Assembly (NCBI GenBank): GCA_963205165.1
Contig: CAUJJX010000106.1
Span: 1-42,074 of the forward strand
Direction: 5' to 3'
Length of the DNA stretch: 42,074 nucleotides
Source of the DNA: Pseudomonadota bacterium
Lineage (GTDB): Bacteria > Pseudomonadota > Gammaproteobacteria > Burkholderiales > Ga0077523
The notes beneath the pieces are model-generated. The model did no database searches. It worked only from the letters and a program-made list of their open reading frames with translations, and was not told the DNA's origin. Of the stretch, positions 20,202 through 28,614 are shown in pieces; the stretch's first letter is position 1; each line of letters opens with the position of its first letter. The position numbers and the translations under genes are program-made.

Positions 20202-20537
20202 TCACCCGGCAGTCACCCACCATCCTTGAGTGTGCTCGAACTCGCGTCCGTCGCGCGCCTCGACTTCGACTCCGAACAACACAAGTTCTTCGGTGGTCAT
20301 GCGAGTGAGCACAGGATCGAGCAGCGGCAACAAGAGCGGTCGCCGGGCGGAAATCGCGCCGCCTATCCCCCACAACTGTGCAACGCGAATCGCACGACGA
20401 AGAGTGTTCCCTTCGCGCCAATCGGTGATCACAAGATCCCCGGCGTACGCAGGCGCCGCCTCAATCTCGGGGCGGGTCAGGCGAAGGCCTCGACGGCGGA
20501 GCGGACGGACGGTGTAGCGCATGGCTTTACTGTACAT
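20202..20537 (-). CDS. Hypothetical protein, 111 aa
   Basis: An arginine-rich N-terminus (RYTVRPLRRRGLRLTRPEIE) is followed by DLVITDWREGNTLRRAIRVAQLWGIGG, PLLLPLLDPVLTRMTTEELVLFGVE and a C-terminal EHTQGWWV. The evenly coding-like composition and amphipathic segments look real, but I cannot name a family. Start at 20537 or an ATG at 20522 (MRYTVRPL). It lies in the same frame as the 59-residue gene upstream, separated by its TAG and 11 further codons, so the two are likely co-transcribed. Phage-like neighbours suggest a mobile-element origin. Confidence 0.55.
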   Translation of the reverse strand: MYSKAMRYTVRPLRRRGLRLTRPEIEAAPAYAGDLVITDWREGNTLRRAIRVAQLWGIGGAISARRPLLLPLLDPVLTRMTTEELVLFGVEVEARDGREFEHTQGWWVTAG

Positions 20538-20570
20538 CCATGCAGTACCTTGGTCACGGCAGCCACCTCC

Positions 20571-20750
20571 CTACGGGCCAGAGATCTTTCCATCCGGATC
20601 TAGGGCCCACGCCGACAATCGCGCATGGTTGGCGCGGCACTGATGATAGAGCCGAGCGTTTTCGACGCAGACCTTCACGAACGCCCCAAGGTCTGGACTA
20701 TCGACCTGGTAGAGATCCGGGAGGGGGCGCCCCCTGTCCCGCTTCGGCAT
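20571..20750 (-). CDS. Small hypothetical protein, 59 aa
   Basis: Starts MPKRDRGRPLPDLYQVD and contains AFVKVCVENARLYHQCRANH, then ends DPDGKISGP and TAG. The Cys/His-containing amphipathic segment and conserved-looking pattern recall C-terminal parts of phage lysis accessory (spanin-like) proteins, but there is no signal or lipobox here, so this resemblance is only a hint. The frame closes upstream at a TAG 8 codons before the ATG; the ribosome-binding site is weak. It directly precedes the 111-residue hypothetical gene on the same strand. Confidence 0.45.
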   Translation of the reverse strand: MPKRDRGRPLPDLYQVDSPDLGAFVKVCVENARLYHQCRANHARLSAWALDPDGKISGP

Positions 20751-20957
20751 CCGATTCTTGGGCTGGTGTGGCTAACTTGGTAAGTCAGGACCTGGAGCAC
20801 GATCGATTCTCGAGCGATGGAAGGTTCCTGCCGTATGGAACTGAGCAGCGGTGACCGTGCAGGCTACGCATACGCCGACGAGAAAACGGAAATGAAGAAA
20901 AACCGGGACCCCATGACGGAAGACACGGTGAGATCGATGCCCGCGGCCGGTCCGCCG

Positions 20958-21480
20958 TTACCTGGCAACGGTCCCGGTACCGGTGGCTTTTCGGGCGGCG
21001 ATCTCGCCCGTGCGCGCCGGCCCCCACCACGCAAGTGACAGCACCGCACCGACCAGCAGGACGAGGGCAGCCGTCCAGAACGGCATCATCGGGGCCAGCG
21101 TGAACAAGGAGCCGGCACCCATCGAGCCGAGCGCCTGCCCCAGGTTGCCCGCAGCAGCCTGCTGGCCCAGTAGTTTTCCGGGCGCCGCCGACTGCCGTTC
21201 AAGCAGTTCATAGGACAGCACGGGCCCCACCATACCGGCACCGGTGGCCACCACCGCGATCATCAAGCCGAGCGAGCCGGCGTCCGGCACCCAGGACGTG
21301 AACGCGAGCGCCAAGGCCGAACCCGCAAATGCGACGGCCACCCAGCGCTGGTCGATTCGGCTGCGTACCGATGAGAACAGCAGGATCGACTGCGCTGCCA
21401 GCATCGCGAGGCTGCAGGTGATGAACATCGCGGCCATCGTCGTGGTGGTCAGCTCGAGCGTCTGGCTGCCGAAGAGATTG
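20958..21480 (-). pseudogene. MFS transporter remnant (C-terminal half only)
   Basis: The frame encodes about five to six hydrophobic segments typical of the second half of a major facilitator transporter (AMFITCSLAMLAAQSILLF, RWVAVAFAGSALALAF, LGLMIAVVATGAGMVGPVL, MMPFWTAALVLLVGAVL) with a normal end at a TAA (20958). The N-terminal half is missing: beyond about 21480 the sequence becomes the ParE-type toxin gene in another frame. The fragment therefore has no start of its own and is a truncated relic. Confidence 0.75.
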
Positions 21481-21772
21481 AATCCAACCTCGAATCCATG
21501 CGCTCGTGCAGGAGCGCCACCACCAGCAGAGGCGCATTGGGGCGCGGCAGGAAAAAGAGGTAGTGATGGCCACACAGGACACAGCGCAGATTCGGATGGA
21601 TGTCGCTCAGGTCCTTGGAGAACCCGCTCCCCTGCGAGAGTTCGAGGAGGCGTTGCCTGAGTTTTCCGGTATACGCGCGGGCTTGCTCCTCACCCCATTG
21701 CTGGCGACTGTAGCGCGCGATCTCGCGCAGGTCAGCGGCAGCTGCAGGGTGAAAGACAAACGGACGGATCAA
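21449..21772 (-). CDS. parE: RelE/ParE-family toxin (3' end replaced)
   Basis: The 107-residue product has the ParE pattern: an N-terminal FHPAAAADLREIARYSRQQWGEEQARAY helix pair, then GFSKDLSDIHPNLRCVLCGHHYLFFLP and VVALLHERMD. ParE toxins generally poison DNA gyrase, though members of the superfamily differ. After HERMD the last residues (RLDSISSAARRSS) come from the start of the MFS remnant and are unlike ParE tails. The start is a TTG at 21772 that overlaps the antitoxin stop (TTGA). Activity of this altered toxin is uncertain. Confidence 0.8.
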   Translation of the reverse strand: MIRPFVFHPAAAADLREIARYSRQQWGEEQARAYTGKLRQRLLELSQGSGFSKDLSDIHPNLRCVLCGHHYLFFLPRPNAPLLVVALLHERMDSRLDSISSAARRSS

Positions 21773-22023
21773 GAAGGATGACCCTCGCGCAGCCCCTCAT
21801 CGACGATCTCCTCGAAACTCTGGTCGGACACTTCCCCCAGGAGCGCGGCCTTGATGCGCGGCAGCAGGAGAGCTTGCAGGTCCGCCATGGCCTTCTCCTC
21901 ATCGGCGCTCATGGGGAAGAGCCGCGAGAGGGTGTAGTCCTTGATGCTCTGGCCCTGGAGCGCCGCACGGGCCTTGATCTGCTGGTGCTGCTGCTCCGTC
22001 AATTCGATGGATAGTCGGCTCAT
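21769..22023 (-). CDS. parD: ParD-like ribbon-helix-helix antitoxin
   Basis: The 84-residue product begins MSRLSIELTEQQHQQIKARAALQGQSIKDY, a ribbon-helix-helix DNA-binding N-terminus, followed by an acidic C-terminus (VSDQSFEEIVDEGL) expected to wrap the toxin. The ATG at 22023 is preceded by AAAGG at 8-nt spacing; an upstream GTG at 22032 is less likely. The stop overlaps the toxin start. A perfect 18-bp palindrome lies 57 nt upstream, consistent with autorepression. Confidence 0.85.
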   Translation of the reverse strand: MSRLSIELTEQQHQQIKARAALQGQSIKDYTLSRLFPMSADEEKAMADLQALLLPRIKAALLGEVSDQSFEEIVDEGLREGHPS

Positions 22024-22079
22024 GCGCGGCACCTTTCAAAATAGATTTGCTGCCAAACGTAGCACAGCACGAACAATCA

Positions 22080-22097
22080 CACAAATGTACATTTGTG
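22080..22097. promoter_or_regulatory. 18-bp perfect palindrome, probable parDE operator
   Basis: CACAAATGTACATTTGTG is perfectly self-complementary and lies 57-74 nt upstream of the antitoxin start. It overlaps a possible minus-strand promoter (-35 TTGCAC, 17-bp spacer, -10 ATTGTT). Ribbon-helix-helix antitoxins normally repress their own promoters through such sites. Confidence 0.65.
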
Positions 22098-22249
22098 CAA
22101 ACACAGTTCAAGGCTTCATCTACCCTTCTTTGGACAAACTATTGGCGCCGCCAAACTCTTGATCCACCGGGCCGCCAGCCAGTTGACCCGATAGCATGCG
22201 GCGTCCCCGCTACTCCTGCTCAAGAACGCCGCAAGTCGGTTGGATGCAC

Positions 22250-22301
22250 GGGTCAGTAGTGAATCGGCAATGGCCCCTCAGCGGGTCAGCTCTCGATCGG
22301 C
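22250..22301. mobile_element. Possible insertion-sequence end (two terminal-repeat-like motifs)
   Basis: Two 19-bp motifs, at 22250-22268 and 22283-22301, share GGGTCAG at the left and ATCGGC at the right and are 33 bp apart. Multiple such motifs resemble the end repeats of IS21-family elements. No transposase gene remains nearby, so at most this is a relic. Confidence 0.3.
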
Positions 22302-22313
22302 GATAGAAGGCTA

Positions 22314-22357
22314 GTGACGGCGCCGACCGTCACGCGACCGTCACCCGACCGTCACCC
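22314..22357. promoter_or_regulatory. Three 11-bp direct repeats upstream of the CzcI-like gene
   Basis: CCGTCAC occurs at 22327, 22338 and 22349, an exact 11-bp period, and an inverted copy GTGACGG lies at 22314-22320. Heptamers repeated every 11 bp are the typical binding pattern of OmpR/PhoB-family response regulators. It lies 74 nt before the first gene of the RND metal-efflux cluster. Confidence 0.5.
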
Positions 22358-22395
22358 GCTTGCAGGCTGAACGGGCCATGGAACGGCTTCCCGAT

Positions 22396-22424
22396 TTGCG
22401 TTTGCAGCGGGCGCAGGCTATCTT
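22396..22424 (+). promoter_or_regulatory. Possible promoter of the CzcI-like gene
   Basis: TTGCGT (22396-22401), a 17-bp spacer and TATCTT (22419-22424). Transcription would start at about the ATG at 22431, implying a nearly leaderless mRNA. The direct-repeat block ends 39 bp upstream of the -35. Confidence 0.35.
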
Positions 22425-22430
22425 CGATTC

Positions 22431-22784
22431 ATGAGTCGTCGTGCCCGCCATTTCCTGTCCATCTTGATCCTCATCTGCCTGCCCATGCAGGCACTGGCGG
22501 CGTTCGACGCGGCCCTGTGCACGGAGCAGGGGTCGGGGGACTGGGGTGTGGCGGTCGCGGTCGATGGCGCGGCCGCAGGCGATCAGCACGAGAACCTCGA
22601 CTTCGGTGGCGTGAGTCTGGATGCGTGCGGCCTGTGTCACCTCGGGTGCTCGCCGGTCTCGCTCGCACCGGTCGCCGTCACGACAGCACATTCACCGGAT
22701 ATCTTTGTCCCGATGCTCTACGCGTCCCGCATCGAGCACGACTCCCCTCCCCCTCTGCGCCCCCCGAGAAGCCGGTTCGTCTGA
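22431..22784 (+). CDS. CzcI-like small secreted Cys protein
   Basis: A 117-residue product with a clear signal peptide (MSRRARHFLSILILICLPMQALAA) and a mature part carrying DACGLCHLGCSPV, close to the Cys/His pattern of CzcI-type peptides that precede czcCBA operons. It is probably a periplasmic metal-binding or regulatory peptide. It is followed after 112 nt by the outer-membrane component of an RND system on the same strand. No ribosome-binding site is obvious. Function of CzcI proteins is poorly defined, so this is a positional and motif-based call. Confidence 0.65.
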   Translation: MSRRARHFLSILILICLPMQALAAFDAALCTEQGSGDWGVAVAVDGAAAGDQHENLDFGGVSLDACGLCHLGCSPVSLAPVAVTTAHSPDIFVPMLYASRIEHDSPPPLRPPRSRFV

Positions 22785-22896
22785 CCGGGCGGGCAGCCAG
22801 ACTCGACATTTCTCCAACATCGCTCCGACGCCGTTCGGATCGATCGTAGACGTCCATGGCTTCCCGTGAATGCGATTCGCACTCTCGTGAGGTCAC

Positions 22897-24099
22897 ATGT
22901 TCCGAACCTGTACGGCGGTACTGCTTGCCACGTTGACGGCAGCCAGTGCGCACGCCGAGATCACCCTGCGTGATGCGGTCGATCACGCCAATGCACGCAA
23001 TCCCGAGTCGCGCGGACTCGAGGCGCGGATGGACGAGGCACGCGCCCGCGAGTTCGCCGCCAGCAGTCTCACGCCTGCGCCCCCGGCGTTGATTCTGGGC
23101 GCCCGGCGCGACAACACCTTCGTCGATCCATCGCGCGGGACCCGCGAATACGAGGCGGAGATCGAAGTCCCGTTCTGGCTCCCGGGGCAGAAGGCGGCAG
23201 CCGGAGACAGTGCACGCGCTCAGGAGCGCTCGTTCCGGTTCGGTGCCGAGGTTGCCCGATGGTCGATGGCGGGTCTCGTCCGCGAACAGGTCTGGGTCGC
23301 TGCCATGGAGGCTGCCGAGGTCACGGTGGCACGACGGCGGGTCGACACCGCACTCGCGATCGAGGCCGATGTCGCGAAGCGCCTGAAGGGGGGCGAGGTG
23401 GCCCGCGGCGACCTGCTGCAGGCACAGGGCGAAGCCCTCGCCGCGCGCGGCGCGCTCGCGGATGCCGAGCTTCGCCACCGGCAATCACTCACCGTGTGGT
23501 CTGCTCTGACGGGGTTGGATGGAATTCCCGATCGCTACGAAGAAACGCCCGCGACCACGGATGGCGTCGACCGTCATCCCCGGCTGGTCGCCGTACGTGC
23601 CGCCGTGGCGGCGGCGCGCGCGGAGATCCGGGTAGCCGATGCGTTCCGGCGCGATGCCCCGTCCGTGTCCCTGCAGAACCGTGCCGATCGCGATGTGATC
23701 ACGGGCGAGTCCCTCAACACCCTCCGGCTCAACCTGCGCATTCCGTTCGCCACCGAAGCGCGCAATCGGCCGCGCATCGCCGGGGCGCAGGCGCTGCTGA
23801 CGCAGGCCATGGTGTTCGAGCAACGGGAGCGTGCGTTCGTGATCGCGGATCTTGCCGCCGCCCGGTTCGCGCTGGAGACAGCGCGGGCGCAGGTTGATCT
23901 GGCACGGGCCAGGGACACGACCAACCGCGACGCGCTCAGGCTCGCACGCCGCGGATTCTCGCTGGGCGAGACGCCGTTCGTGGTGGTGCTGCTCGCACTC
24001 ACGCGCGCCGTCGAATCCGACCTCGCCTCCACTCGTGCCGACATCGGCCTGAAGCGCGCCGTCGCCCGATTCAACCAGGCGGCAGGCGTGCTGCCCTGA
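22897..24099 (+). CDS. TolC-family outer-membrane component of RND efflux (CzcC-like)
   Basis: A 400-residue product with a signal peptide (MFRTCTAVLLATLTAASAHA) and the alternating helical pattern of outer-membrane efflux proteins: ITLRDAVDHANARNPE at the N-terminus, PFWLPGQK, and a repeated half from about 215 (HPRLVAVRAAVAAARAEIRVADAFRRD, RIPF). A GAGG site precedes the ATG. It would form the outer-membrane channel for the periplasmic adaptor and the RND pump that follow after 14 nt and 12 nt gaps. Length and gene order match CzcC-type proteins; the metal is not shown by this gene. Confidence 0.88.
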   Translation: MFRTCTAVLLATLTAASAHAEITLRDAVDHANARNPESRGLEARMDEARAREFAASSLTPAPPALILGARRDNTFVDPSRGTREYEAEIEVPFWLPGQKAAAGDSARAQERSFRFGAEVARWSMAGLVREQVWVAAMEAAEVTVARRRVDTALAIEADVAKRLKGGEVARGDLLQAQGEALAARGALADAELRHRQSLTVWSALTGLDGIPDRYEETPATTDGVDRHPRLVAVRAAVAAARAEIRVADAFRRDAPSVSLQNRADRDVITGESLNTLRLNLRIPFATEARNRPRIAGAQALLTQAMVFEQRERAFVIADLAAARFALETARAQVDLARARDTTNRDALRLARRGFSLGETPFVVVLLALTRAVESDLASTRADIGLKRAVARFNQAAGVLP

Positions 24100-24113
24100 A
24101 CGGAACTGCATAC

Positions 24114-25262
24114 ATGAACATCTCGAACGCGCTATTCGTTCTTCTGTCATTGACCGTCCTCGCAGCCTGCAAGCGCGAGTCGACCGAAACCCCCGCGACT
24201 ACATCGGCGTCGACACCGGCGATCCGCCCTTCCGACCGCGAGTCGTCGGCCGCGATGCCGATCCAGACGGAGACCGCGGCCGAAGGCCCCACGGAAGGGC
24301 GCATCGTCGTGACCGCCGCGGTCCATCAGGATCTCCATCGGGTCGCGCAAGTCGTCCCGCGGGTACCCGGCCGTGTACTCCAGGTGCTCGCGCACTTCGG
24401 CGAGCCGGTGAAGCGCGGGCAGACACTCGCCATCCTCGACAGTCTCGACGTGGGCGATGCCCGGCTTGCACTGCGCCAGGCGCGGATCCAGAGCGAGCTG
24501 GCTGACGCCGAGTACGCGCGGATCGCACCTTTGGTGGTGGAGGAAGTGCTGCCGCGCAAGGACCTGGTACGGGCGGCTGCCGAGCGCGACAAAGCCCGCG
24601 CGGCCACGGAGACCGCGCACCAGCGCCTGCGCATGCTCGGCGTCGACCCTTCGGCATCCCACAGCGAGGCCGGTATCCCTTCGTCGTTTCCGCTGATCGC
24701 GCCGCTCACGGGCATCGTGCTCGACGAACGCGCGATCGTCGGCGAGCTGGCGACCTCGGACAAGCCGCTGTTCCAGGTGGGTGACCTGTCGCGGGTCTGG
24801 GTCGAGGGCAATCTCACGGACCGCCAGATCGGCCTCGTCCGCGTCGGCGCCGCGGCCGAGGTCACGGTCGATGCCTATCCCGACGAGGTGTTTCGCGGCC
24901 GGGTGACGTATCTCGGCGGGGCGCTCGATCCGACCACGCGCACGCTGCTGGCCCGCGTGGAGATCGCCAATCCGGACCTCCGGCTCAAGCCGCAGATGTT
25001 CGCCCGAATGGCGATCTCATCGGGTGAATCGAGACCGCGATTCACGGTACCCATCTCGGCGGTGCTGCTGGTGCAAGGCGAGTCGTCGGTCTTCGTGGCC
25101 GACGGGGACGGTTTCACGCCCAGGCCGGTGGAGACTGGCGAGATCGTCGGCGACCGGATCGTGATCCGCACCGGACTCGTCGCCGGTGATCGCGTCGCGG
25201 TGGGAGGTGTCTTCGAGCTGAAGGCGAAGCTGCTCAAGTCGCAGATCTCCGACGAGCACTGA
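24114..25262 (+). CDS. RND periplasmic adaptor (CzcB-like lipoprotein)
   Basis: A 382-residue membrane-fusion protein with lipobox LTVLAAC (Cys about residue 19), a lipoyl-like/barrel-sandwich portion (VVPRVPGRVLQVLAHFGEPVKRGQTLAIL), a helical hairpin (ARLALRQARIQSELADAEYARI...), and beta-barrel segments (APLTGIVLDERAIVGELAT; GDLSRVWVEGNL). Its N-terminal tail is short and has no His-rich or Met-rich metal site of the CzcB or CusB kind. It links the inner-membrane pump to the TolC-like channel encoded upstream. Start by ATG at 24114. Confidence 0.9.
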   Translation: MNISNALFVLLSLTVLAACKRESTETPATTSASTPAIRPSDRESSAAMPIQTETAAEGPTEGRIVVTAAVHQDLHRVAQVVPRVPGRVLQVLAHFGEPVKRGQTLAILDSLDVGDARLALRQARIQSELADAEYARIAPLVVEEVLPRKDLVRAAAERDKARAATETAHQRLRMLGVDPSASHSEAGIPSSFPLIAPLTGIVLDERAIVGELATSDKPLFQVGDLSRVWVEGNLTDRQIGLVRVGAAAEVTVDAYPDEVFRGRVTYLGGALDPTTRTLLARVEIANPDLRLKPQMFARMAISSGESRPRFTVPISAVLLVQGESSVFVADGDGFTPRPVETGEIVGDRIVIRTGLVAGDRVAVGGVFELKAKLLKSQISDEH

Positions 25263-25274
25263 GGAGACGCCAAC

Positions 25275-28200
25275 ATGCTCGAACGCATCATCGATCTCTC
25301 CGTCCGCTACCGCGTGCTCGTGCTGGTGGCCTTCGCTGCCATCGCCGCCCTCGGCGTGCTCGCGTGGAAGCGCATTCCGCTGGACGCCTTCCCCGACGTG
25401 ACGCCGGTCCAGGTCACCATCTACACCGAGGTGCCCGGCGCCGCCGCCGAGGACGTCGAACGGCTGGTGACTTTCCCGATCGAAGCCGCCGTGGCCGGCC
25501 TGCCCAGGGTGCAGCAGGTGCGCTCCTTCTCGCTGTTCGGATTGTCGTACGTGACCGTCTACTTCGAGGACGAGGTCAACGTCTACTTCGCCCGCCAGGT
25601 CGTGAGCGAACGGTTGCTGGAAGCGAGGGAACGCATTCCCGAGGGATTCGGCACGCCCGTGATGGGTCCCAACACTTCCGGGCTCGGCCAGGTCCTCTGG
25701 TATTCCCTGCGCAGCACCGACCCGGCGATGCCTTCGACGGAGGTCCGTGCTCTGCACGACTGGACCGTGCGGCTGATCATGCGCACCGCCCCAGGAGTGG
25801 ACGACGTACTGTCCTGGGGCGGGCACGAGAAGCAGTTCCAGGTGCAGGTCGATCCAGCGCGATTGGTGAAGTACGGCCTGGAGATGCGCGAAGTGTTGGC
25901 CGTGATGACGGGTTCGAACCGGCAGGTGAGCGGGCAGAGCGTGACGATAGGGCGCGAGCAGTACGCCGTGCGCGGTCTCGGACTCGTGCGCAGCACCGAC
26001 GACATCGCACGCACCGTCCTCGCCGAGCGTGCCGGCGTCCCTGTCACCGTCGGTGACGTGGCACAGGTGATCGAAGGCCCCGGCCTGCGCTATGGCGCCA
26101 TCACGCGGGATGGCGCAGAGGTCGTGCTCGGCATGGCGCTGCAGCGTATCGGCTCGAACGCCGAAGGCGTCGTCCGCGCGCTGAAGGACCGGATGGAAGT
26201 CGTGAAACGCGTCTTGCCGGCGACCGTCAAGCTCGATGTCGTCTACGACCGTACGGAGATCATCGACAAGGCCATTTCCATGGCGGACCGCGCCATGATC
26301 GAAGGCGTCGTGCTCGTAGTGTCAGTGCTCTTCCTGTTCATCGGAGAAGTCCGCGCCGCACTGATCGTGGTGGTGGCAATTCCCATGGCGCGCCTGATCG
26401 CGTTTCTCTTCATGGAACGCTGGGGACTCTCGGCGAACCTGCTCTCGCTGGGCGGGCTTGTCATCGGCCTGGGGATGACGATCGACGGACCCATCGTGCT
26501 GATCGAGAACGCCGCCCGGCGTCTCGCGCACGGCGCCACGGGCACGGCAGATCGCATCCGTATCGTGACCGAGGCCGCCAAGGAGGTGATCAATCCGATC
26601 GCGTTCGGCGTGCTGATCATTGCGGTGGTGTTCATCCCGCTGCTGTCGCTAGAAGGGCTGGAGGGACGCCTGTTCAAGCCGCTCGCACTCAACATGGTGT
26701 TCGCGATGATCGGTTCCATCGTGCTGACGGTCGTGTTGATGCCGGTGTTGGCGAGCCTGATCCTGCGTCCACGTGAGGAGAAGGACCCGTGGATCATGCG
26801 CAGGGCAAAAGCGCTCTACGCGCCCTTGCTGGCCTGGTCACTGGACCATCCGCGCAGGCTGCTGGCCACTGCAGTCATAGCGCTGATGGCAGCGTTGGCG
26901 GCAGTGCCATTTCTCGGCAAGGAGTTCATGCCGACACTCATCGAACAGGAAGTGATGTTCCGCATCACCGGGATCCCTGCCGTGTCACTGGACGAATCCG
27001 TGCGAGTGTCCCAGACCGTCGATGAAACGCTGAAGCGCTTTCCACAGTCGGTGCACACGACGGCCATGATCGGTCGCGCGGAGCGTGGCGAGACGGCGGA
27101 TGTGAACTACATGGAAGTGCTGGTCGAACTGAAGCCGCAGGAACAGTGGCCGAAGTTCATCGGCTACGACGAACTGTCGCGCCAGATGGGCAAGGCGCTG
27201 GAGGCCGCGCTGCCGACCACCGTGGTCAGTGCGACGCAACCGGTGCAGATGCGGGTCGATGAATTGATCTCCGGGGTACGTTCCCCTCTCGCGCTGAAGA
27301 TCTACGGCGCGGATCTGCGCACGCTGGAGCGGCTCTCGCAGGCCGCGAAGCGGGTCGTCGAATCCACACCCGGCGCGGTGGACGTCTCGCTCGAAGCCAA
27401 TCGCGGCAAGCCGCAGATCGTTGTCCAGGTGGACCGCGAAGCTGCGGGCCGCTACGGGATTTCCGTCGAGGAAGTGCTCGAAGCGGTGCGCACCGGTATC
27501 GGCGGGCAGGCAGTGAGTCAGGTGCTGGACGGGGTCAAGCGCTTCGACCTGGTCGTGTGGACCGGCCCGGAGCAGCGCTCGTCGGCCGAGGCGATCCGCT
27601 CGATGCCGCTGCGATCGGCGGATGGTGCGCTGGTGCCGCTGTCGCGGGTCGCGAAGATCGGGACCGCCGAGGGCTATTCGTTCGTCCGGCGCGAGCAACT
27701 GCAGCGTTTCGCCATCGTGCAGCTCGGTGTCGAAGGCCGCGATATCGACGGCTTCGTGACCGAGGCCGTGGCCCGGCTCGAAAAGGAGATCAAGCTGCCC
27801 GAAGGCTACTGGTTCGACTGGGGTGGGGCGTTCGAAAACCAGCGGCGCGCCATGGCCCGCCTCGCCGTCATCGTGCCGCTCACCATCGCGCTCATCTTCC
27901 TTCTGCTGTACACGGCCTTCGGCAACCTCCGGCATGCGACGCTGATCCTGGCGAACATCCCGTTCGCCACCGTGGGCGGCGTGTTCGCGCTGTTCGCGAG
28001 CGGTCAGTACCTGTCCGTGCCCGCAGCCGTGGGATTCATCGCGGTGTTCGGGGTGGCCGTGCTGAACGGCATCGTGCTGATCAAGTTCTTCAACGACCTG
28101 CGGGCCGAAGGCAAACCGCTGGACGAGGTGCTGCGGGAAGGTTCCCTGTTGAGGCTGCGGCCCGTCCTGATGACGGCCCTGGTGGAGATCCTGGGTCTCG

Positions 28201-28415
28201 TGCCTTTCCTGCTCGCCACCGGCGTCGGCTCCGAGATCCTGCGGCCGCTCGCCACCGTGGTGATCGGGGGTCTGCTCTCGGCCACGGTGCTCACGCTGCT
28301 TCTGTTGCCGGCCATGTACGAATGGATCGAGTCACGCAGACTGGACAGCGCACCCTTGCCGCTGGCGGAAGGTTCGCCCCGTGCCGATGGTACCGGAGGT
28401 CGGAGCGATGCCTGA
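25275..28415 (+). CDS. Heavy-metal-type RND efflux permease (CzcA/CusA superfamily, substrate uncertain)
   Basis: The 1046-residue inner-membrane pump starts MLERIIDLSVRYRVLV and has the two-half RND layout with about 12 membrane helices (N-terminal helix, then six-helix blocks near 330-530 and 860-1030). The helix-4 signature is SLGGLVIGLGMTIDGPIVLIEN. It keeps the proton-relay Asp and Glu, but lacks the first Asp of CzcA-type DFG motifs. At the three positions of the CusA methionine triad it has Arg, Met and Glu (VMFRIT, VNYMEV, RVDELIS). So it is neither a standard Czc nor Cus pump. Gene order and upstream CzcI-like peptide suggest divalent metals; this is inference. Confidence 0.92.
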   Translation: MLERIIDLSVRYRVLVLVAFAAIAALGVLAWKRIPLDAFPDVTPVQVTIYTEVPGAAAEDVERLVTFPIEAAVAGLPRVQQVRSFSLFGLSYVTVYFEDEVNVYFARQVVSERLLEARERIPEGFGTPVMGPNTSGLGQVLWYSLRSTDPAMPSTEVRALHDWTVRLIMRTAPGVDDVLSWGGHEKQFQVQVDPARLVKYGLEMREVLAVMTGSNRQVSGQSVTIGREQYAVRGLGLVRSTDDIARTVLAERAGVPVTVGDVAQVIEGPGLRYGAITRDGAEVVLGMALQRIGSNAEGVVRALKDRMEVVKRVLPATVKLDVVYDRTEIIDKAISMADRAMIEGVVLVVSVLFLFIGEVRAALIVVVAIPMARLIAFLFMERWGLSANLLSLGGLVIGLGMTIDGPIVLIENAARRLAHGATGTADRIRIVTEAAKEVINPIAFGVLIIAVVFIPLLSLEGLEGRLFKPLALNMVFAMIGSIVLTVVLMPVLASLILRPREEKDPWIMRRAKALYAPLLAWSLDHPRRLLATAVIALMAALAAVPFLGKEFMPTLIEQEVMFRITGIPAVSLDESVRVSQTVDETLKRFPQSVHTTAMIGRAERGETADVNYMEVLVELKPQEQWPKFIGYDELSRQMGKALEAALPTTVVSATQPVQMRVDELISGVRSPLALKIYGADLRTLERLSQAAKRVVESTPGAVDVSLEANRGKPQIVVQVDREAAGRYGISVEEVLEAVRTGIGGQAVSQVLDGVKRFDLVVWTGPEQRSSAEAIRSMPLRSADGALVPLSRVAKIGTAEGYSFVRREQLQRFAIVQLGVEGRDIDGFVTEAVARLEKEIKLPEGYWFDWGGAFENQRRAMARLAVIVPLTIALIFLLLYTAFGNLRHATLILANIPFATVGGVFALFASGQYLSVPAAVGFIAVFGVAVLNGIVLIKFFNDLRAEGKPLDEVLREGSLLRLRPVLMTALVEILGLVPFLLATGVGSEILRPLATVVIGGLLSATVLTLLLLPAMYEWIESRRLDSAPLPLAEGSPRADGTGGRSDA

Positions 28416-28614
28416 GGCCGGGAAGCATCGATCGACGCAGAGCGTCAACATCCCTGAGATGGCGTGCGAATCGGTCGGACGCGGTTCGACCTCGTTCATC
28501 GTGATGCGACGAACCATCGTACAAATCCGCTCTCGTACCGATCGCCGGCAACATAGGCGTCGATGCCGTTTCCGACACACGCTCCCCGCGACCTCCGAGA
28601 TTCGGCCACGCCCC

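Noticed and set aside
20958..21575. A complete 205-residue MFS-like protein
   Set aside because: Its first 26 or so residues are the shadow of the toxin gene and only half of a transporter follows, so it is a relic.
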